A stretch of 8,585 nucleotides of DNA from Desulfobacteraceae bacterium (GTDB taxonomy: Bacteria; Desulfobacterota; Desulfobulbia; Desulfobulbales; Desulfobulbaceae): contig JALHJD010000118.1 in the NCBI GenBank assembly GCA_022837185.1, positions 1 through 8,585 of the forward strand, given 5' to 3'. A program made the translations under genes and the position numbers. This document shows, piece by piece, positions 1 through 4,062 of the stretch. Under the pieces are notes generated by a model. That model was not told the origin of the DNA. It made no database searches and saw only the letters and a list, made by a program, of their open reading frames with translations. The number at the start of each line of letters is the position of its first letter. The first letter of the stretch is position 1.

Positions 1-182
1 GCGCGGTGTCCATTCCGGTCATCGCCTCCAGCGGGGCCGGCTACCCCGCCCACTTCCTCGAGGTGTTCACCGCCACCGGGGCCGAAGCCGCCCTTGCCGC
101 CGGCATCTTCCACCGCCGGGAAGTGTCCATCGCCGAAGTCAAGCAGCTTCTGGCCCCGACGGTGGAGATCAGGAGAACTTGA
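1..182 (+). CDS. hisF: Imidazole glycerol phosphate synthase cyclase subunit HisF, 3' end
   Basis: Partial gene; the reading frame starts at base 3 and gives 59 C-terminal residues before TGA at 180-182. HisF is the (beta/alpha)8-barrel cyclase subunit that makes imidazole glycerol phosphate and AICAR in histidine biosynthesis, using ammonia delivered by HisH in the cytoplasm. The fragment shows the strand-7/8 phosphate-binding segment [10 protein letters not shown], then HFLEVF, the [19 protein letters not shown] run and the AEVKQLL helix, ending VEIRRT. Most bacterial HisF proteins have ASGGAG at the phosphate loop; the ASSGAG version, with GIFHR, is what I recall from the cyclase half of fungal and plant bifunctional HisHF enzymes. 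The upstream part, and so any HisH fusion, lies outside the window. The gene converges with the cytochrome gene across a repeat-rich gap. Identification is secure; the phylogenetic remark is from memory. Confidence 0.92.
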   Translation, partial: AVSIPVIASSGAGYPAHFLEVFTATGAEAALAAGIFHRREVSIAEVKQLLAPTVEIRRT

Positions 183-184
183 TC

Positions 185-201
185 CACCGGCTGCGCCGGT
201 G
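185..201 (+). terminator. Stem-loop just after hisF
   Basis: CACCGGC-TGC-GCCGGTG forms a 7-bp perfect, GC-rich stem with a 3-nt loop, starting 2 nt after the hisF stop codon. No T-tract follows (the next bases are AAGTAGG), so it is a weak intrinsic terminator at best. It could instead protect the 3' end of the mRNA. Confidence 0.3.
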
Positions 202-361
202 AAGTAGGCAGTCGGCAGTTGGCAGTTACATTTCAGTTTCGAAGGTTGGGCTGAGCCTGCGAAGCCCAACGCAACCGGTTGAAATTGCTGGGATCCAAGG
301 TAAAACCCAACCGCCGGATAATTTCAGAAGCAGGAAGCGGGAAGCAAGGAGCGGGCAGAAA
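202..361. repeat. Palindromic repeat remnants downstream of hisF
   Basis: No credible gene lies here. The stretch holds a short direct repeat (CGGCAGT/TGGCAGT near 213-227) and a perfect 8-bp stem GTTGGGCT (245-252) / AGCCCAAC (263-270) around a 10-nt loop. A further partial copy, AACCCAACCG, starts near 304 and could pair with the GGTTGGG arm. The GTTGGG...CCCAAC palindrome resembles dispersed intergenic repeats found in many bacterial genomes; whether it recurs in this genome cannot be seen from one window. Confidence 0.45.
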
Positions 362-547
362 AGTTTGCAGCTTCGCTGATGATTGCCCATAACCCCTCAC
401 CCGGCCTCCGGCCACCCTCTCCCGGTGGTAGAGGGAAATTTTACAACACCCTTCTCCTGAGGAGGTAAGCGAACGAAGTGAGACTCCGGGTAGGTGCCCC
501 GCAGGGGCGGATGAGGGGCTCTTCAACCATCAGCGAAGCTGCAAACT
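362..547. repeat. 186-bp MITE-like inverted-repeat unit
   Basis: The ends are 24-bp inverted repeats matching at 23 of 24 positions. The left arm 362-385 begins AGTTTGCAGCTTCGCTGATG and the right arm 524-547 is its reverse complement with one change. Inside, a second nested pair (CCCCTCACCC 393-402 against GGATGAGGGG 509-518, 9/10) extends the potential cruciform. Several local hairpins also lie in the interior: GGCC-TCC-GGCC 403-413, CCCTCT/AGAGGG 415-435, CTCCT-G-AGGAG 455-465 and GCCCC-GCA-GGGGC 496-508. There is no transposase frame, so the unit would have to be non-autonomous. No clear target-site duplication is visible at the edges. Confidence 0.6.
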
Positions 548-550
548 CCT

Positions 551-576
551 TCTGTCATCTGTCCTCTGTCATCTGG
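551..576. repeat. Short tandem CTGTCATCTGTCC-type repeat
   Basis: The run TCTGTCATCTGTCCTCTGTC followed by ATCTG contains four near-copies of the 6- to 7-base motif CTGTC(A/C)T. It lies between the inverted-repeat unit and the 3' end of the cytochrome gene. Slippage-type short tandem repeat; no function assigned. Confidence 0.45.
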
Positions 577-590
577 CTTCTGGTACGCCG

Positions 591-2057
591 TTACGGTTCA
601 TCGTGGCACAGATCGCAGTCCTGACTGATCACCTTGCCGAATTTGGTCTGGTGCTCATCGTCGTGGCACCGGAAGCAGCCGAAACCGTCATCGGCGTCCT
701 GGTGCCCGATATGCTCCCGGTACGTGCCCCAGGTTATGTTCATGTTCGGCCAGATATTGTTCATATAGGTTTCCAGCAGGAACTGTCCCGCCATGACCAG
801 CGCCTCTCCCTTCTCCTTGACATAGGGATTGCCGTGGCGTTCGGCCTGCAGTTCGATCAGGGTCTTGATTATCTGCTCTCTGGCCTCGTCCCGGGAAGCG
901 TATTCCTTTTTCAGGACGGTTATGCTGTCCTCGCGGATTCCCGGCAGGTTCGGATCAATCCGGTGGCTCAGCAGACCGAAGTCCACCTGCTCGACGAGCC
1001 GGTCATAGACATGGGTCGGCCGGTTGTGACAGTCGATGCAGTCCATCGTCCGCCATTCCAGTTCCTCGCCCTCCTCCGCTTCCGCGCCGTCTATGGTGAA
1101 CTCCTCGACCACGCCGTCGGGATGCGTCACCTTGACGGCGCCGATGGAGGTTCTCTGCCTGTTCAGGGGCTGATACTCAACTTTCACGTTATCACTGACG
1201 TGCCAGTGGATGCCTTCAAATTCGTCGGTCTCGGGATTGCGGCCGCCGATATGCAGGGAAATTTCCTGGACCTGGGGATCCACCTGGTTCTTGTTGCTGA
1301 AGCTGACAAAGGTCTTTATCCTCTTGCCATGAAATTTCTCCGGCCAGTGGCACTCTTCGCAGGTATCGCGCGCCGGGCGGAGGTGTTCGACCGGCGACGG
1401 AATGGGCCGGCTGAAATCATCGGTCATGACCGCGAGCACCTGGCGCAGGCCCGAAATCTTCGCCTTGACGAACCAGGACACGCCGGGGCCGATATGACAC
1501 TCGACACACTTGACCTTGGCATGGGCGGACCGGGTGTAGGCCGTGTATTCCGGCTCCATCACCTGGTGGCAGAGTTTGCCGCAGAAATAGGGTGAATCGG
1601 TGAAATGGTACCCTTCGTAGCCGATGATGACCAGGATCGCCATGTTCAACACCGTCAGGGCGACAAAGCCGATCATATACCGCCTGTGCTTCGGATTGCT
1701 CAGGTCTATGCACAGTGCCCTGTCGGTCAGTTCCGCGCCGAGGGAGTCCTTCAGCCAGTGCTTGCTGTGAATGTAGCATGCCAGAGGGATGATAACGAGG
1801 CCCAGGACCATGAATCCGGGAAGAATCATGTAGCAGAGGGCCGCGAAATAAGGGTTGTCGACCAGGCCAAGGAGATCCAGGGCCAGGCCTATCATCATGA
1901 GAACAACGCTGACGGTGGTTATCGCGACGCCTATCAGGCCCAGCGGGGTCCGCCACATGGCCCATAAACAGTTTTCCCACAAACCCCGGGGCGGGATGGG
2001 AGGCGGGGGCGTCAGCCCGCCTCCGCCCTGGGTGGTTTCTTCGGTCTGATTGGTCAT
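591..2057 (-). CDS. Membrane-bound hexahaem NapC/NirT-family cytochrome c
   Basis: A 488-residue protein that likely oxidises membrane (mena)quinol and passes electrons to a periplasmic or outer-membrane partner. Pro-rich cytoplasmic-looking N-terminus (to ~35), then three predicted TM segments (~38-63, 69-97, 127-147), then a periplasmic domain with six haem motifs: CX3CH at 159-164 (CGKLCH, with M167 as possible distal ligand) and five CXXCH at 184, 233, 340, 461 and 481. The blocks YFCGKLCHQVMEPEYTAY, KCVECHIGPG and LRPARDTCEECHWPEKF are typical of NapC/NirT-related cytochromes known to me from Geobacter-like genomes. Classical NapC/NrfH has a single TM anchor and four haems; the extra TMs and two C-terminal haems set this type apart. 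ATG at 2055-2057 overlaps the sensor gene stop (ATGA); a GGAGG at 2070-2074 lies 12 nt upstream, longer than ideal, so translational coupling is likely. Physiological acceptor unknown. Confidence 0.88.
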   Translation of the reverse strand: MTNQTEETTQGGGGLTPPPPIPPRGLWENCLWAMWRTPLGLIGVAITTVSVVLMMIGLALDLLGLVDNPYFAALCYMILPGFMVLGLVIIPLACYIHSKHWLKDSLGAELTDRALCIDLSNPKHRRYMIGFVALTVLNMAILVIIGYEGYHFTDSPYFCGKLCHQVMEPEYTAYTRSAHAKVKCVECHIGPGVSWFVKAKISGLRQVLAVMTDDFSRPIPSPVEHLRPARDTCEECHWPEKFHGKRIKTFVSFSNKNQVDPQVQEISLHIGGRNPETDEFEGIHWHVSDNVKVEYQPLNRQRTSIGAVKVTHPDGVVEEFTIDGAEAEEGEELEWRTMDCIDCHNRPTHVYDRLVEQVDFGLLSHRIDPNLPGIREDSITVLKKEYASRDEAREQIIKTLIELQAERHGNPYVKEKGEALVMAGQFLLETYMNNIWPNMNITWGTYREHIGHQDADDGFGCFRCHDDEHQTKFGKVISQDCDLCHDEP

Positions 2058-2974
2058 TGTTCTTTTTTTCCTCCAAATGTGTTGTGCAAAAAAGTGCCCA
2101 TCTGTTCGCTGGACTCCCTGACTTTCAACAGGAGCGCCAGCATTTCCTCATCCTCTTTTTTTTCACATTCATCTATCAGGAGCTGGGTGTAATTGATGAT
2201 GCCGTTGAGCGAGTTGCTCATCTTGTTGACTTCCTGGGGAGAAAGTGAAAAACGCCCCCTCATGTCCTCGCTTTGCGAAACGGCATACGCTCCTTCCATG
2301 ATCAGCACGTTGATCTGTTCGGTTAATTCGGCAATCTCTATACATGCTTTCAGGTCAACCGGCAAGGGGTCGCGCAGATTTGTCTGCTGCAGACGCTGGG
2401 CCAGGGTGAGCAAAGGCATGAGCGCTTTCTGGTACAGAAACAGGACCAGCAGGGAAGCACTCGCAGTAATCAGGGTCAAGGCGCCGATTGCCAGCCCCTG
2501 GAAGCGGATGAGCCGCGATTTCATCTGTCCGGTCAGAACGCGGTCGAACTGCAGCAGGTTGTCCGCAAGAACCCGCAACTGATCATGCAGCTGCAGGATT
2601 GTCTTTTTGTCTTCGGGATTCTGGGCCGCCTTTCTTGCCAGCAGGGCCAGTCCGGGCAGATCGACCTTGTTGATGAGAGCCAGTTTATACTCTCCGGGAA
2701 TGAACGTGTTTTCCAGCAGTCTGGTCAGGTCAACGTTCAAGGCTTCAATCTTCCCGGCCGTTTCCTCCATTTCGAGGCTGGTCCCGGCAAGCATGGCCTC
2801 GGTGAGGTGCTCGCGCAGGGCGGCGAAACGGAATAGGACCTTCTCCCCCTGATAGATTACGGTATCGTATTCACGGGTGAACCGGTACTGGATCAGGCCG
2901 AGAACGACCACCAGGGTCAGAAGAGCAGCCACGCCTATAAACACACTGAATAATATCTTCCGCAGCGACAGCAT
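2054..2974 (-). CDS. Membrane sensor protein resembling a histidine kinase without His or ATPase domain
   Basis: A 306-residue protein. TM1 (~7-29), a helical periplasmic domain (~30-158, four-helix-bundle-like), TM2 (~159-180), a HAMP-like linker (~181-232; Pro187 and an EIAEL segment at 213-217), then a segment like the DHp/HisKA dimerisation helices (~243-298). NSLNGIINYTQLL aligns with the usual HELRTPLNGIIGY block, but the position of the phospho-accepting His is Asn250. The protein ends at the DHp helices, so there is no HATPase domain (no N, G1 or G2 box). It cannot autophosphorylate on its own. The stop overlaps the cytochrome start by 4 nt, indicating one operon. ATG at 2974 has no clear Shine-Dalgarno, but an in-frame TAA upstream leaves no other ATG, GTG or TTG. 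A CATAAT -10-like box (3033-3038) is only a weak promoter hint. It may sense a ligand or redox state and act by dimerisation, as a pseudokinase. Confidence 0.75.
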   Translation of the reverse strand: MLSLRKILFSVFIGVAALLTLVVVLGLIQYRFTREYDTVIYQGEKVLFRFAALREHLTEAMLAGTSLEMEETAGKIEALNVDLTRLLENTFIPGEYKLALINKVDLPGLALLARKAAQNPEDKKTILQLHDQLRVLADNLLQFDRVLTGQMKSRLIRFQGLAIGALTLITASASLLVLFLYQKALMPLLTLAQRLQQTNLRDPLPVDLKACIEIAELTEQINVLIMEGAYAVSQSEDMRGRFSLSPQEVNKMSNSLNGIINYTQLLIDECEKKEDEEMLALLLKVRESSEQMGTFLHNTFGGKKEQ

Positions 2975-3092
2975 GATGTTCAGTTTGGCATTGACATTCA
3001 GTGTGGGTGGACAGCCGAAGTTGACGGCCGAAATTATGCAATGAGCGGATTACTGTTCCATACCCCTTTCAGTTCATGAATTCATAGACGAC

Positions 3093-3125
3093 AAAAAGCC
3101 GGAGAGATACGTATCTCCCCGGCTT
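3093..3125 (-). terminator. Intrinsic terminator after the small-protein operon
   Basis: The arms 3096-3110 and 3111-3125 pair at 14 of 15 positions (single A-C mismatch), centred on GATACGTATC. Read on the minus strand, the hairpin is followed directly by TTTTTGT (3097-3091). On the plus strand no T-run follows the stem, so it works in one direction. It ends transcripts from 3752-3264 and separates them from the sensor-cytochrome operon. Confidence 0.85.
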
Positions 3126-3263
3126 GCTCCTGTGCGGATATTGCACTTCAGAGCTGTGATGCAGATCTTTTTCAGACTTTTTCTCGTTCTACGCGCTTTT
3201 TCTGCCTTTTCTCTCCAAGCCGGTAAACTTTTTGTACCTACCGCAGTCCGTTCTTTTTTTCAA

Positions 3264-3479
3264 CTACATTCCCGCCACAGCTTTAAACCAGTTTCCGATC
3301 AGCGAAAGCGGGCCGCCGCTGGCAACCATCCCGCCGACGAAGCAGGCAAAACCCCACAGACCAATGACTGCCGATGCGATGCCCACCGTATACATACCTG
3401 CCCTTGAGATCTCCGTGGCGGCATTTGCTTTTTCACCGGCGCGAACCCTTGTCTTTGCGTAAACCTGTGTGTCTTTCAT
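3264..3479 (-). CDS. Small single-TM membrane protein, copy 2 of a paralogous pair
   Basis: A 71-residue protein beginning MKDTQVYAKTRVRAGEKA. The start is the ATG at 3477-3479 rather than one 30 nt upstream, because GGAGG (3487-3491) lies 7 nt before it. A basic N-terminus is followed by TEISRAG, one hydrophobic segment (roughly residues 29-53, VGIASAVIGLWGFACFVGG) and a short C-terminal tail ending NWFKAVAGM. Shared with the neighbouring gene product: TE(I/V)SRAG, the small-residue block GMVASGG at the end of the TM, and NWF-x-AV. By the positive-inside rule the N-terminus is cytoplasmic and the tail periplasmic. The GxxxASGG-type face suggests helix packing, with itself, its paralogue or a larger membrane partner. 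I recognise no named family. It lies 60 nt behind its paralogue, probably in one transcript, and is followed by a strong terminator. Confidence 0.75.
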   Translation of the reverse strand: MKDTQVYAKTRVRAGEKANAATEISRAGMYTVGIASAVIGLWGFACFVGGMVASGGPLSLIGNWFKAVAGM

Positions 3480-3486
3480 TTCCCTT

Positions 3487-3491
3487 CCTCC
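3487..3491 (-). promoter_or_regulatory. Ribosome binding site fixing the start of the second small gene
   Basis: Minus-strand GGAGG, 7 nt before ATG 3477-3479. It lies inside the longer possible frame, so it selects the internal ATG. Confidence 0.75.
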
Positions 3492-3539
3492 CGTCTGCTT
3501 GTATTCCAAGTTCCTGAGTTATATTTCAACCTGAAGGTA

Positions 3540-3752
3540 TCAGCCGATCACCGCGCTGAACCAGTTGGAAATCATCGGCACCAGTCCGCCGCTGGCCACC
3601 ATTCCGGCCACAAAGGCTGTTATAACCCAGGCGCCGACCAGGCCGGCGGCAATGGCCAGGGTCACGACCCCGGCCCTGCTGACCTCGGTTCCGACATTAA
3701 CTTTCTGCCTGTTTCCGGTTTTAACCTTTACCGCTGCGTTCGTTCTAAGCAT
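3540..3752 (-). CDS. Small single-TM membrane protein, copy 1 of a paralogous pair
   Basis: A 70-residue protein beginning MLRTNAAVKVKTGNRQKV. ATG at 3750-3752 is preferred to the one 15 nt upstream because GGAGG (3758-3762) stands 5 nt before it. Order of features: basic N-terminus, TEVSRAG, one TM segment (roughly 33-54, LAIAAGLVGAWVITAFVAG), GMVASGG, and a tail ending NWFSAVIG. It aligns along its whole length with the next gene product, so the pair arose by tandem duplication, but the two have diverged at many positions and both seem to be kept under selection. First gene downstream of the sigma-54 promoter at 3849-3864, with a leader of roughly 85 nt. Function unknown; a small subunit or regulator of a membrane redox complex would fit the neighbourhood, which is inference only. 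Confidence 0.75.
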   Translation of the reverse strand: MLRTNAAVKVKTGNRQKVNVGTEVSRAGVVTLAIAAGLVGAWVITAFVAGMVASGGLVPMISNWFSAVIG

Positions 3753-3757
3753 GTTGT

Positions 3758-3762
3758 CCTCC
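3758..3762 (-). promoter_or_regulatory. Ribosome binding site fixing the start of the first small gene
   Basis: Minus-strand GGAGG, 5 nt before ATG 3750-3752. It overlaps the codons of the longer frame and so favours the internal start. Confidence 0.75.
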
Positions 3763-3848
3763 CTCATTCCCTGATTATCTTCAATCTTCCGATCAACTCA
3801 TCATGGACCTTCGTATCCGTTCCGGCCCGTGCCATTTGCCTTTTTTAT

Positions 3849-3864
3849 AGCATCACTTGTGCCA
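3849..3864 (-). promoter_or_regulatory. Sigma-54 (-24/-12) promoter for the small-protein pair
   Basis: The minus strand reads TGGCAC-AAGTG-ATGCT. The consensus is TGGCAC-N5-TTGCW: the -24 half is perfect, the -12 half has one mismatch (ATGC for TTGC), and the invariant GG and GC are correctly spaced. Expected transcription start near 3838, about 85 nt before the first small gene. The flanking AT-rich DNA, upstream palindromes and adjacent sigma-54 activator gene support it. A second TGGCAC (3829-3834) lacks a -12 GC. Confidence 0.72.
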
Positions 3865-3889
3865 TTTTTTTGGGCACCCACGAAAAAAT

Positions 3890-3947
3890 CCTCAGTTAAT
3901 TTATAAATATATAAAATCATTTATTTATTTTTTTTAACGATGATTTT
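3890..3947. promoter_or_regulatory. AT-rich bend with candidate IHF site (3915-3927)
   Basis: An almost pure A/T island in otherwise GC-rich DNA, lying between the sigma-54 promoter and the upstream palindromes. On the plus strand 3915-3927 reads AATCAT-TTAT-TTA, matching the IHF consensus WATCAA-N4-TTR at all but one fixed base, with an A/T-rich 5' flank as IHF prefers. IHF bending commonly brings sigma-54 activators to the polymerase. The AT content is seen directly; IHF binding is inferred. Confidence 0.5.
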
Positions 3948-3981
3948 TCAGCGCGGCGGGATGGGGCACCGAACAGGATAT

Positions 3982-4005
3982 GTTGCGCAACATGTGTTGC
4001 GCAAC
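3982..4005. promoter_or_regulatory. Upstream activator site 1, palindrome
   Basis: A 24-bp palindrome with perfect 11-bp arms GTTGCGCAACA (3982-3992) and TGTTGCGCAAC (3995-4005) around TG. Its centre is about 155 bp upstream of the predicted sigma-54 start. It shares the 16-bp core GCGCAACATGTGTTGC with site 3. Best candidate for an enhancer bound by the Fis-type HTH of the adjacent activator. Confidence 0.65.
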
Positions 4006-4016
4006 GCCGATCAAAA

Positions 4017-4035
4017 CGCAACACATTCCGTTGCG
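4017..4035. promoter_or_regulatory. Upstream activator site 2 (imperfect), or activator-gene terminator
   Basis: CGCAAC (4017-4022) and GTTGCG (4030-4035) are inverted around 7 nt, a looser version of the flanking sites and about 2 and 3 helical turns from them. Read on the minus strand it is a 6-bp stem followed by TTTT (4016-4013), so it could also terminate the activator transcript. Confidence 0.45.
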
Positions 4036-4036
4036 A

Positions 4037-4052
4037 GCGCAACATGTGTTGC
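4037..4052. promoter_or_regulatory. Upstream activator site 3, palindrome
   Basis: The core GCAACA-TG-TGTTGC (4039-4052) repeats the centre of site 1 exactly, including the two flanking GC bases at 4037-4038. The centres of sites 1 and 3 are 52 bp apart, about five helical turns, so bound dimers would face the same side. It ends 10 bp from the activator stop codon. Confidence 0.6.
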
Positions 4053-4062
4053 ACGTCAAGGG

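Noticed and set aside
233..526. Minus-strand frame of 97 codons
   Set aside because: Runs across the palindromic repeats and has no domain or ribosome binding site.
603..1595. Long plus-strand frame (330 codons)
   Set aside because: Lies antisense to the haem-motif-rich cytochrome gene. Its translation shows no domain; it is a shadow of GC-rich codon use.
2054..2974. Sensor gene as cognate kinase of the nearby response regulator
   Set aside because: It lacks the phospho-accepting His and the ATPase domain, so it cannot phosphorylate the receiver by itself.
3045..3061. TGGAAC-AGTAA-TCCGC as a sigma-54 promoter for the sensor-cytochrome operon
   Set aside because: GC is one base out of register and the -24 half has a mismatch (TGGAAC). 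Only a guess remains for this promoter.
3192..3263. Short basic frame (TTG, 23 codons) after the second small gene on the minus strand
   Set aside because: No ribosome binding site, purine-rich composition and a non-ATG start. Best read as 3' untranslated sequence.
3819..3834. Second TGGCAC as a sigma-54 promoter
   Set aside because: The -12 position reads GGAA, with no GC at the required spacing.
3982..4052. CRISPR array
   Set aside because: Repeat cores are two exact copies plus one loose copy, spacing is uneven and the units are palindromic; they fit protein-binding sites.
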